DNA of 64,000 bases, taken from contig JAQGDQ010000289.1 in assembly GCA_030141605.1 (NCBI GenBank), forward strand, positions 189,001-253,000, written 5' to 3'. Shown one piece after another: positions 30,201-39,400 of the stretch (position 1 is the stretch's first letter; each line of letters begins with the position of its first letter). The DNA comes from Tubiluchus corallicola. Its lineage: Eukaryota; Priapulida; Priapulimorpha; Priapulimorphida; Tubiluchidae. The notes under the pieces are model-generated. The model was not told the origin of the DNA. It was given only the letters and a program-made list of their open reading frames with translations, and did not search any database. The translations under genes and the position numbers were made by a program.

Positions 30201-32986
30201 ATTCAAAAAGATAAGCAATTCTGCCAACAGTTAAAGGAATCAATTAGAATGTTGACTTTAGTGAAATTTTATTAGAGTAAAGAAGCTAAAAATAGATTTT
30301 ATTGAAACATTACTCAATAATAATTACTATCCAATGTTACAAACTTACAAATATAATCATTTTACAAATAATTGTCAGTTAGTTTCGACAGTTCAGTGCC
30401 AAAGTGAGATGGATCTAAAACAGCTGCCAAGAATGCATGTTTAAAGCACTGTGAATTGGAATCCTACATAGTTGCCTAAACTCGTTTAAATGACATTGAA
30501 AACTGGAAAACAGAGACAGACCTTTAAAGTGTTCTCTGGATGCAGCAGCTTCTTCGTCAGCCTGCCTATATTAAGTAAAAACAAAAGTACAAAATGTGCA
30601 TTGCCTGATATATATGTAAAAAGGACTTAGTTATACTTACTAACATAAAAATTATTTTTGTTCATAGAATTTTTTTCCAGCACAAATACAAACTCCATAC
30701 ATTGTGTATACATTATGAATTTGAAAACTACGGTTATCAAAACTCAGAAATCAACAGTGCAAAAATTCTAATACATAAGCGAATTAATTAATTACTAATT
30801 ATACTCTGCGTACTCTGAGACAGACTCTGTTCAATAAGAAATCATTCATATAAAAAATTACTAAAACTTAAAGTGCAGGCTGATAACTTTGTTTTTGAAG
30901 TCAAGTTAAACAGCACAGCCAATTATATATATTTCATAAAATTAAAATGATTCAAAACTAATGTGTATGATTTTTTTTTAATCTTAACATTATGGATCAT
31001 CCAGTTAGTACTTACCTATGCTGTGAAATTGCCATTGTTTGTGAATAAGTTCTGGCAGGAACAAAAGAATTTTCTGAAAACAAAAAAATACATACATTAT
31101 ACAACTGCACATGCCTAGCATTTACTAACAAGTTAGGAATGATGCATTACTTTAGACAAGCGGCTCAAATAAAACAAAGCAGCTAATATTACACAATACT
31201 TATTAGGCAGTTTCAGGACAAAGTGATGAACCAACATTTTATACTTATTAGGCAGTTTTACGGATTAGAAATATGCTTTACTGCATGCTAAAAATTTCTG
31301 AACACTTTGTTTAATTGTTTTTGCCTTGTGGATTGGATATGGCCCAGTGCTGCAATAACACATAAATTTATTATATTATTATTATTATTAAAATAGGATC
31401 TCACTTTAGACATTAGTTTTCCTAATGAGAACTTATTGATAATAAGGCCAACTTTTAGTCTTTCCTGATCAAAGAGGCCTCAACTTGCAAACACAGATTA
31501 CAAAAAAAAATTTTATTTTAATTATATTACATAGTTTTACAATAAATCATAACTGCTTCCACTTACAATAAAATTATGACATGCTGCATGCTCACCTCAA
31601 AAATAAGTAAAACAACCTCAAGTTCTTCGCGGTGTGTCTTATGTGCTAAAATCAGAAAAACAAATTATCCAGACATTTATCAAACAAGTTTGTCTTTGCT
31701 AGTGTATAAGTGGGCCTACTTTAGCAAATATTGGCAGTTTACAAATTATGACCCTATTAACAAAGTTATTAGATCTCCTTGATGGATGCAGTGCTTAGCA
31801 CCTAAAGAGGGCGTTTTAGCTAGTGCAAGAGTTAAAATTTTAAAAACTAACCAAGCAGTCCCCGAAGTCTATACTTGAGAGTACTTAACCAAATTTCTAC
31901 CCCCAAAACCAAGTGGTACTGTCATGAGATTTTTAAAGTTATCTAAGCAATCGTGATCAGGATTGTAAAAATCAAATACTGATACGCCAAATTTTACCTC
32001 TTTGCCGCAGATTTGCTTCTACTTGAATGAAGACATCGTAAAACACAAAAAAAATGTAATGATGGTATTGCTCAAAGAATGCCTTAACTTCATTAACTTC
32101 GAGGAAATCTGTTAAATAAGACAACAGAACCAGTCAAGAGAGCAGCACAATCTATGAAAACACACTGACTTGAAAAAATCTTATATAAATGTTATTGTAT
32201 TGGTAAATTACATACCATTTTCTTATGTAACTACATACTTATTTTCTGCATACAACAACTAATCATGAATAAAAAATTACAAGGTTCATATATCACTTTA
32301 TTACATTTGATTTCCAATGAGCATTACATACATTACGTTTAAAAATAACAAGGAGAATACTGATAGCTGATACAAACGATTTATTACTTAATGTACAGGC
32401 AATTGCATGAACATTAAACGTAGAATATATTTATTGGAAATAGATTATAATCAGTTGGAAAAATAATCTCATCTGGAGCATTTGTAACACACACTTCACT
32501 AAAGAGAAGTATAAATTAATTTATACTGCCAATAAGGTTAATAATATGTTTTTCTAATGAGTTAGTGATGTACACTAGGATGATGAGCCAATGACGTTTT
32601 ACCAGCTGGCAACTTGGCACAAACATTTTAAATTACTAAGAATTTTCTTTTCTAGTTCCACAAGTCTTCCACGCAGGTAAGTGTAATGCAAAGTAATGGA
32701 ACTTTGCATGGAACGTGTTGGGACATATTTCAAAATTGCTTTTTTCTCTTTAATTTACGGTTTATCTTATTAAGCCATTATTTGCTGTCCAAACTTCAAA
32801 CACATCTAAATTAGATTACCCTAATTCAATACGGTGTAAAATGTTCCTACAATAACAGTTATGAAGACATTTACCAAGAATTATTCGCAAATGCTTCAAC
32901 CGAGTCCACGTATCCTTTTTAGGGTCGATCAACTTTTGGGTGGACTTTTTCACGATATTAGCTGCATGCGGTTTCTTTGCAAACAT
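1294..32986 (-). CDS. RALGAPA1: Ral GTPase-activating protein subunit alpha (RALGAPA1/2 orthologue), 40 exons, C-terminus off the window
   Basis: This is the catalytic subunit of the RalGAP heterodimer, which stimulates GTP hydrolysis by RalA/RalB; it normally pairs with RALGAPB and is inhibited downstream of insulin/Akt. Exons on the minus strand, in order: 32986-32875, 32108-31998, 31645-31596, 31073-31016, 30565-30522, 30192-30000, 26722-26607, 25560-25422, 25141-24997, 24598-24483, 24205-24072, 21510-21358, 20946-20824, 20407-20259, 20068-19960, 19420-19298, 17780-17672, 17556-17395, 16879-16727, 16334-16245, 15005-14820 (cassette), 13942-13766, 13520-13338, 12953-12769, 12610-12512, 11280-11122, 10978-10847, 10154-9970, 9167-9059, 8677-8501, 7564-7451, 6802-6578, 6381-6285, 5816-5710, 4805-4658, 4512-4340, 4038-3857, 3183-3004, 2346-2223, 1449-1294. 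All introns are GT-AG and all phases agree; the sum is 5487 nt, exactly 1829 codons. Human RALGAPA1 is about 2030 residues, so the last part is missing here. Whether it is equivalent to paralogue 1 or 2 is not decidable; a single pre-duplication gene is likely. Confidence 0.97.
5100..5650. other. RALGAPA intron of unassigned, possibly repeat-derived sequence
   Basis: Lies in the intron between exons 5816-5710 and 4805-4658. It has a base composition less AT-biased than the surrounding introns and contains short recurring phrases (variants of TTGCAAAA, AACTTCTCC, GAGAAC). This suggests an old repeat or decayed element, but I recognise no family, no terminal repeats and no coding signal. Confidence 0.25.
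7860..8410 (-). repeat. Interspersed repeat, copy A (minus orientation) in a RALGAPA intron
   Basis: Its reverse complement matches the segment 22790-23480 over several blocks. Examples are the AACTCCTCCTAGGGCTTTTA box (8231-8250; partner near 22881-22900) and the ATGGGCATGGCCAGG box (about 8060-8090; partners near 23125-23145 and 23425-23445). The order of blocks is kept. No ORF or terminal repeat was recognised, so this is an unnamed non-coding interspersed family. Confidence 0.65.
9497..9917. mobile_element. Possible pogo/Tigger-type short DNA element next to RALGAPA exon 28
   Basis: Left end has CTCTCGACCAGAATTTC; the right end, read in reverse complement, has CTTTTCGACCATAATTC, which makes imperfect terminal inverted repeats. 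The phrase TTCGGTACTCGACCAA occurs at both the left (near 9511) and right (near 9851) sides in direct orientation. The interior is non-coding. It ends about 50 bp from the splice donor side of exon 10154-9970. Exact ends are uncertain. Confidence 0.4.
12211..12255. repeat. (TA)n microsatellite in a RALGAPA intron
   Basis: Uninterrupted alternating T/A for about 44 bases, between exons 12610-12512 and 11280-11122. Confidence 0.95.
13521..13765 (-). other. Short RALGAPA intron with (ATC)n/(GAT)n repeats
   Basis: A 245-bp intron between exons 13942-13766 and 13520-13338. It holds two ATC trinucleotide tracts (about 13636-13662 and 13737-13757); on the coding strand they are GAT runs directly after the donor. 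The upstream exon is itself Asp-rich. Failure to splice would therefore extend an acidic Asp run briefly before a stop. Confidence 0.7.
14820..15005 (-). CDS. RALGAPA1: Probable serine-rich cassette exon of RALGAPA
   Basis: A 186-nt open segment (62 codons) with an AG acceptor before 15005 and a GTATGT donor after 14820. It begins and ends in the same phase as the junction between its neighbours (16334-16245 and 13942-13766), so it can be included or skipped without changing frame. It encodes a Ser/Arg/Asp-rich, probably disordered and phosphorylatable stretch (for example [18 protein letters not shown]) in the poorly conserved middle of the protein. The acceptor's pyrimidine tract is weak, which fits regulated splicing. 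It has no clear counterpart in the vertebrate protein, so its identity as an exon is inferred from phase, openness and composition. Confidence 0.6.
18264..18917 (-). mobile_element. Tigger-like (pogo) element, internally deleted copy, in a RALGAPA intron
   Basis: Flanked by TA dinucleotides (18262-18263 and 18918-18919). The right end reads GCGCCTACTG|TA and the left TA|CAATAGGC. The left 35 bases share the motif TTAATAGACTCAATCGC with the reverse complement of 45800-45862. Internal blocks (for example CCACTGCAATTAACCTC near 18483, and ACGAGAAT..ATGCATCATACAACA near 18735) also match the element at 45050-45862 in the opposite orientation. No long ORF remains in this copy. TA target duplication and CAGTAGGC-type ends are typical of Tigger/pogo transposons. 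Confidence 0.7.
22282..22800 (+). pseudogene. Decayed non-LTR retrotransposon reverse transcriptase fragment
   Basis: An open segment from 22291 to 22659 contains RT signatures: [20 protein letters not shown], then a block with [11 protein letters not shown] and [10 protein letters not shown]. The catalytic block FLADDSS sits in another frame at about 22630-22650, so there is a frameshift just before the active site. The first catalytic Asp position reads Asn in this copy (FLNVSKAFD instead of FLDVSKAFD). It is a dead, 5'- and 3'-truncated jockey/CR1-type fragment in a RALGAPA intron, antisense to that gene. Confidence 0.85.
22790..23480 (+). repeat. Interspersed repeat, copy B, with an internal ~300-bp tandem unit
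   Basis: Matches copy A at 7860-8410 in reverse complement. Here the block around GTGGCTAGGTCACGTGA (near 23131) recurs as GCATGGCCAGGCCACTTGA near 23431, and AAAATGTGAAAATTA recurs at about 23000 and 23298, so the unit is duplicated with a period of about 300 bp. It directly follows the RT fragment; it could be that element's 3' region, but there is no RT next to copy A. Confidence 0.65.
26723..29999 (-). other. Large RALGAPA intron, 3.3 kb, mostly featureless
   Basis: Between exons 6 and 7. Apart from the 89-bp tandem duplication (27031-27200) and a (CATA)n tract near 28513-28540, I see no gene, RNA or recognisable mobile element. The open stretches in it lack family signatures. Confidence 0.6.
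27031..27200. repeat. Tandem duplication, 89-bp period
   Basis: GCAATAAATTTAAA begins at 27033 and again at 27122. Both are followed by TTG/TTG TAGAAAACGTGTC and TTCACAACACTTTYATC. The two units differ at several positions. It lies in the large RALGAPA intron between exons 30192-30000 and 26722-26607 and has no coding sense. Confidence 0.8.
32875..32986 (-). CDS. RALGAPA1: RALGAPA first coding exon
   Basis: Starts [18 protein letters not shown] and ends in KHLRIIL plus one base, almost the same as the vertebrate RalGAP-alpha N-terminus (MF-KKPH...KKSTQK...TRLKHLRI). This fixes the start codon at 32986. The donor GTAAAT follows at 32874, and the split codon joins exon 2 (32108-31998), which continues with [20 protein letters not shown]. 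No in-frame upstream Met was needed. This exon also sets the direction of the divergent RALGAPA-NPC2 gene pair. Confidence 0.95.
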
Positions 32987-33781
32987 GGCATTTACAAAGT
33001 GTCAAGTTATCAAGAGGTCGAAACTTTGGTGTCCGGTGAGAGAGCACACAACTGCCGACATAACAACGGCGAAACTAATAAACGTTTCGAAAAGACAAGA
33101 TTATTACAAGTCTTCAACTTTATTTTGATACTGCATTATTAAATGTAGTTACAGAAATATGGCAAATGAATACGAGTTCTTCTTCTTCTTTTGTACGTTT
33201 CACTACTTATTGGATGTTGATAACTTACACCGACAACACGCATCCCTTTTGTAACTCAGCCGTACATGTGAAATTCCAGTCTTTAATAAAAACTGTATTG
33301 TATTATATATATTATATTCTGTACGTGGTTTGGGATTCGTATTCCTGTAATTATATTGTAACAAATACATAAGTAGCATTTAACAATTGCTACTGCTTCC
33401 AAATTTGACTTCCTTTGGCACACAGCATTTCTACATATCCAACACAAATAGTGTACTGCTACTATTCTGTCATAGTAGCACTTGAAAAATAATCATAATT
33501 TATCTAATTATTGACTTAGCAGTTATCAGTGCTAATTAAAACTTGCAAATATAATTATCGTTGATAACACGCCTTGTTCTTACTTAAGTTTAGCTTACTG
33601 GTGCTTGTACTAATTAATACAATGCAATTAATTAATGCAATACTAATTAACATAAAGTTTTGCAAACTATTGTAATTAATTATAGTACCTATTACTGCTA
33701 GCAGGTATCATTGGGCAGCCAAAATCTCAATCACTTTGATTAATAATGTAATTGTGATAGTCGATCTGTATCTCATAATAG

Positions 33782-33782
<1 letters not shown>

Positions 33783-33838
<56 letters not shown>
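33783..33838. repeat. (TA)n microsatellite
   Basis: About 55 bases of uninterrupted TA dinucleotides, upstream of RALGAPA. Confidence 0.95.
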
Positions 33839-33841
<3 letters not shown>

Positions 33842-34182
33842 GAAATAAATAAATATTATTGTATATTTATAAATAAATATATAAATATACATAAACAGAA
33901 ATCGCATAATTAAAGCTTTACACGTAGTTGCATATACTGACTTTGTCTTGTCATAAAAACGTTCTTGTTCTTATGCCTGTAGAGCAAAGGATAAGGCAGT
34001 GAGAGAACCATTTCACTTTCGAGATTGCGAACTTGCAGGTTAGATGCTGTGGATAAAACGCATTCATTAAGGTCAGATTACGAGGGAACGACATTTAGAA
34101 ATTCAGGTAAGAAGACATTCACAATCAGGATAAGATTATTTGGGAGTGAAATACAGAAAATGTATTAAAGTAACGCCATTAA

Positions 34183-34187
34183 ATATA

Positions 34188-34230
<43 letters not shown>

Positions 34231-34256
34231 GAAAAAAATATATATATATATATATA

Positions 34257-34332
<76 letters not shown>

Positions 34333-34357
34333 GTGTGTGTGTGTGTGTGTGTGTGTT
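34183..34357. repeat. Compound low-complexity tract: (TA)n, poly-A, (TA)n, (TG)n
   Basis: Runs of TA are followed by an A-homopolymer of about 39 bases (34261-34299), further TA, then (TG)n near 34333-34356. Both strands are open through it only because of composition; the resulting Tyr/Ile- or Phe-rich translations are artefacts. Confidence 0.95.
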
Positions 34358-35429
34358 ATAGCAATCTGTAATTCTTTTTGTACTTGCCAATGTATAAGAA
34401 TAATGGACTATGTCGTGATTAAAATGTTTGCACAATTTTACTTTGAATTAATCTTCTTCATGCAAATATTGATTAGAATTTATAAGCACAATTGTATAAT
34501 AATAGTTAACAATAAAGCATCAAAACTCGCTAACTTAACCTGCCACAGTGTAATACTCGTTAAAGTGAATTAAGGCAACCTATGTAGAAGCCTAGAAGAT
34601 GGAATTAATTTTCTCGGTAGGGTAGTTGGTGTATTATAAGTTTTTTGCGTGCTTATTAAACCATTGTAATGATTTGTGCAATGTTTAAGGCTCGTGATGT
34701 CGGATGTATAGGAAAGAGACTAAAGTTATGTAGATCAAATAGCTGGAGGTAAATATGAAGGAAGTTTATTAAAGAAGAAGATGCCACATACAAATACATA
34801 AAGAGAATACCATTACATAAAGTACAAGATTGTTAACATCAATTCATTAAATAAATCATCATCTTGTGTTCTAACATCATGATCTCATCTTTGTGTTCTG
34901 CATACGAGATCTAGTTATTGCCTTTGCAATAAATCTGCATACAAGTAAATCATCTTTAGTTGGTTTTGAAATCTCTAGGGTTTAACTATTTAAACACCCT
35001 GCCTTCAGTTCATCCCAATTGTTAAGGATTCTTGACTAGATTCTTGACTAGCCACGTCTTCACAACTTACTGCCCAGGTTCTAACTCCCCTCGTTCTCGT
35101 TCTAAGATTTTACGACCACTTTCACAGCTAATTAAGAAGTGGCCTGACTAGCGACGTGACCTTCACATAGCCATTTCATTCTCAATGTTGTGAATAAGCA
35201 ATAATCTAGAACAATAAACTTTACATTTCTCCTTTAAATCTTATACAACAATTTCCCAATAATAACTCTACAATATAGCCTAGAGCTGTAAAAGAAAAGT
35301 TTTTTTGCACACAGTGAAATTATTCTAATATCAACGATGTTTGATGAAGAAGGTCAAATACAGCAATTAACAATTAGCAAATCGACGTATTGTGAAAGCG
35401 CAGTCTTACATACACCAGAGCAGCACTTG

Positions 35430-35760
35430 CCAATTTGAATGTCCTTTGATTAACTTCGAGGCTGAAAAATATTATGATCTGATAGACTGACCTGGAATGA
35501 CAGATTATGCACCGCCAATACTGCAACAATTGAGCCATGAAGTCCTAAAGTCTTTTTGATTTGATGAGTTAGCAAGTTTAGAGGTTTACAACATTCTGGA
35601 GCAGATTAAGAAGATACCTATCCATACTCAGGCTGTCGCGCATTGTGTAAAACTGGTGATAGAGTTTTCACAACTGTGGAGATGGCTGGATTAGAATGCA
35701 GCTGCAGGGAAAAAAGACCATGCAGTTTTTGAAACAAAAGCAGACTTTCAAAGTAACAAT
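35430..35760 (+). pseudogene. Decayed ORF fragment resembling an invertebrate orphan family (HTQAV..CVKLV motif)
   Basis: One frame reads INFEAEKYYDLID, a stop, then TDYAPPILQQLSHEVLKSF, a stop, then KIPIHTQAVAHCVKLVIEFS and later HAVFETKADF. The arrangement (an 'NF-AE-Y--LID' block, a 'PP-L-LS-EEL' block, then 'IPCHTQAVERCVKLVTEAS') resembles a repetitive uncharacterised family I recall from invertebrate genomes. At least three in-frame stops show it is dead. The family link is from memory of the motif, not a search. Confidence 0.45.
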
Positions 35761-36466
35761 TCAATGTGACATTAAAAATTTAATATGCAATTCGTGTCAT
35801 TTGAAACACATTGTTTGCATTTTCTTGCATATGTGTACATATATTTGACTTTCATTATTCGTAATTTTGTCTTATATGCTATGTTTTTGAAAACACATAA
35901 CGTTTAAGTAGAACATGAAAACCAATTTATTCTATGTTTTCTTTTCAGATGTGGGGTTTAAACTTGTAAAATAATTTTTATCATGATTATAAAACATTGA
36001 GGGATTAATAGTAAATAACTGAAAATGAAAAAATGTGATTTTAACGTTATTTCCAGAAGATATACATCAAGAGTACAACGTGTTCCAGTATAAGACCAAA
36101 AAAGTTGGTTATTGTCTAAGTTTTATCATGTGTCACAAATACTAATATGATTCCCAATGATTTGGAAAAAAGTTTTTTTTTTCATTCCGCCCTAATAAGG
36201 TGTCATGTTTTTGAGGAAAACCCAAAAAATAATGTTATGGTACGAAAAATAAATTATTAATGTTTTCGTGCAAGATGGCCAAAATCAAAACACACCAAAT
36301 GGCCAGACCGTATTCGCCGCGTGAGGGATCTCGCTTTTGCAACCACGTGCTAAACGATTAAACATATTTTTTACATCTTGTTATTGAAGCATAGCCGGTA
36401 TTACATTCTCAAGTACTATTAAACTGGAGGTGTTTCTTAATTGCGGAACACGTCTTTTCTTAAATA

Positions 36467-39400
36467 ATGGGTTACCACTTGTTGGTCTTAACTGCATTGT
36501 TTTGTGTGATTTCCGGCAGCCCAGCTCAATACAAAGATTGTGGTAAGCAGAGTTAGTCAATTTATTTAATCATCAAATTAACGACGAGTCTACCTCGTGA
36601 TGTTTTGTCTTTGATAGACTTTATTATTACCAGCGCGTTAACATTGTGACTATGTGCGGTTGCGGATAAACAAGAAAGTGATAACCACCAATGTCTGCTG
36701 GGCTTGGCAACAGAAAAAACCTGAAGCGAAATGACTGCTTCCACGAGTTTTTTTACAATTGCTTTACTAGTTTCTAGCCAGAAAAGTGGGTAGGGTTTGC
36801 AAAATTAAATTTTTAGTATTTCTTTTAACAGTTTCTTGATAATTTGATGCTAGAATATAAATCTCCAATATATTTAGCATTTGATATTTGTTTTTATAAA
36901 AAAAACAAAAAATGACATTCGACCAAATTTTTGCATTCTACTTTGAAACCTCATAACGTAGTTTTAACTATGCCGACTTATGGATGGTTTTGGTTAAAAA
37001 GCATTCTTTCAGGCCCCATTAATTTGGTACTGGTACAAATATCCACTGGTACAAATATTTTATTTGTCCAAAATTTCATTGTGTACACTTCAACTATGGT
37101 TACTGCTATTCTAATGTGTTCTAGCATATGTGCCAACATTGCTAGCAGGCCTTCATTTTATATAGCATTGTATCATTTCAGTAAACTATGAAAAAATACT
37201 CTTTGTTTCAGTATAATAATTTCAAAAGTCAAAATATGTTATCTTGAATCTGGCTAAATGAAGCATCACTCTGTGTATTTATATTTGAAAATGGTTATCA
37301 GTAATCAATAAGTGGTAATCTGACAGAGTTAGTGTCTAACAGTAGTGTATTCAGTGTCCTGGGTAACTCTGGAATTAAATACTGATAACTTATTATTAAA
37401 CTTTGCTTGCTAATCTTTCATTACTTGGTAAAAGACGCTTCCTGTAAAACTTGAGTTTTCTGTAATTAATGCAATCGCTAATAGGCTACGCACCCAATTT
37501 AAACGAAATCTCCCAGTGACCAGTACTTATTGGCAGTTTCATCAGGCTTGTCAGTGATCTACCTTGAACTTTTTCTAACTCTTCTTATTCATTCTTTTGA
37601 ATGTTAGACCTGTTTCTGAATTATATACTAGAGACGATATTGCCAAAAACTCATAAAATTTTAGCTTATGAGACATTCTTCCAACATTATTAGCCCTGGC
37701 TAATGTAATTGTATTGATGTAACTTATTTTAAATTTGTTATTCTCTTTCCTCTTTTCAATTACCAGCTTATAAGTATTTTGTGTATCTAGTCAGTCACCC
37801 AGATATCTGTAAATTTGAGCATCACTAATATCACCTTTACTAATTCTTTCATTTATTGCGGGAATTCTCTTTTTCTTTGTCATCCTAGTATGCACTGAAT
37901 CTTTTTGACACTAAACTTTAATTGTTTCAATTCTTCAACTTCCCTACAATTTTTTATCATTTTTTGATGTTATTTTTATTTCTTATTCCCACAATGTCAT
38001 CTATGTACCTCATCATTTCAGTTTCAAGTTCTGGGGCTATTACTGTTTGGACTTTTTTAATTTAGTTAATTCTGTTAACTGTGGCACAACACAACAACCT
38101 AAAACCGTTCTCTGTCTTACAGATTCAGTAATTTCAATTTCTTTAGAGTCACCAACAGGCGTATCAATTATTGCAAATGCAGTTTCTTTCATTTTGAAGA
38201 TTAAATTGCAGATGTGGGCTGAAATACCGAATCGCTACATCTCTACTATCGCATCTTTCAGCCATATAATTTGTCAAAACACTTTTCAATATCAAAAAAT
38301 GCTATATATAAATCATTATTTAAGTACTTGTTGTAATTTAATGTTGCTCTTATTGTGAACAGATGATCGGCTGTACTTAGATCACTAATCCCCCCACATT
38401 GATATTTTTCTAAGGCTATTTCAAAATTCTTGATAATTTTGTTTTTTAAATCCTCTCAAATAGTTACTCATTATATTTGTAATAAAAATTCACCTTTTAT
38501 TTTCCGTTAGCTTTTTATCTCCTTTACCTTTATAGTAGGATTTAATTTTCATGATTTTCCATGCTTCTGGAATTTCCTTGCTTGAATGTGTTTTGTTGAA
38601 CAATAGACCTATACTTTGTATAAAATCATCTCCTCGTGCCTTAACTATTTCATTTTTCCATTCATATCTGTCAGCAGACTTTCTGGTCCAACATCTTCAG
38701 TGCTTGAAATAATTTCTGTTTTTTCATATAAGTCATCCACCTCATTTTTAATCATTTGTTCTCTTTGTTTGCTAGGTTCATTTTGATTTAATAGGTTAAA
38801 GTAATATTGTTCAAAATTATCTAGAATTGCTTTTTCTTCAAGTATTACACTATCTTTATCCTTCATGGCAATAACAAGTTTTTCCTCAGTTTTATCAATT
38901 TGATTCTTGAATTTCCAGAGTGCCAGAGAATCCAATTTACCCTTACATGTAATTCTTTTCAGAGTGTTTTTTAGGAAACCGTACTATACTAGTAGCAGTA
39001 ATCATTTCATAAATTAGGTTTATTAGCAATTTGTGTAGTCTAACCGCTTCATCATTAGTTAGTTTTTGCATTTTTATGATGATATCTCTTTTTTCTTTGT
39101 TAAGCTTTCGCTCAAATTTTCTGGATTTCAGCACTTTTTTCTTTTTAACTTCAAAACATTTATTTGCAATATCTAGGACTTTAGTTTGCCATTCTTCATA
39201 TTATGCATTAAGTGGTTTTTCGTTCTACCAAACTACAGCAAGGTCAGATTTGTGAGTTTTAACTTTGAACTGCAACATCCGCTGTTCGTTAAAAATCTTA
39301 ACATATTCAATATCAATATATTTATTAGTTGCTTTGTATATTTCTACCCAGTTAACTTCTGAGACTATTGAGTTATGGTCAGTGTAAACTAGTTTCTTGT

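Larger units (their letters stand above)
32987..36466. other. Divergent intergenic region between RALGAPA and NPC2
   Basis: Both genes point away from this 3.5-kb interval, so promoters for both should lie near its two ends. It contains (TA)n and mixed low-complexity tracts (33783-33838 and 34183-34350) and a decayed ORF fragment (35430-35760). I see no clear TATA or initiator that I would defend in such AT-rich DNA. Confidence 0.6.

Noticed and set aside
34136-34435. 99-codon Tyr/Ile/Phe-rich open frame
   Set aside because: Translation of TA, A and TG repeats only.
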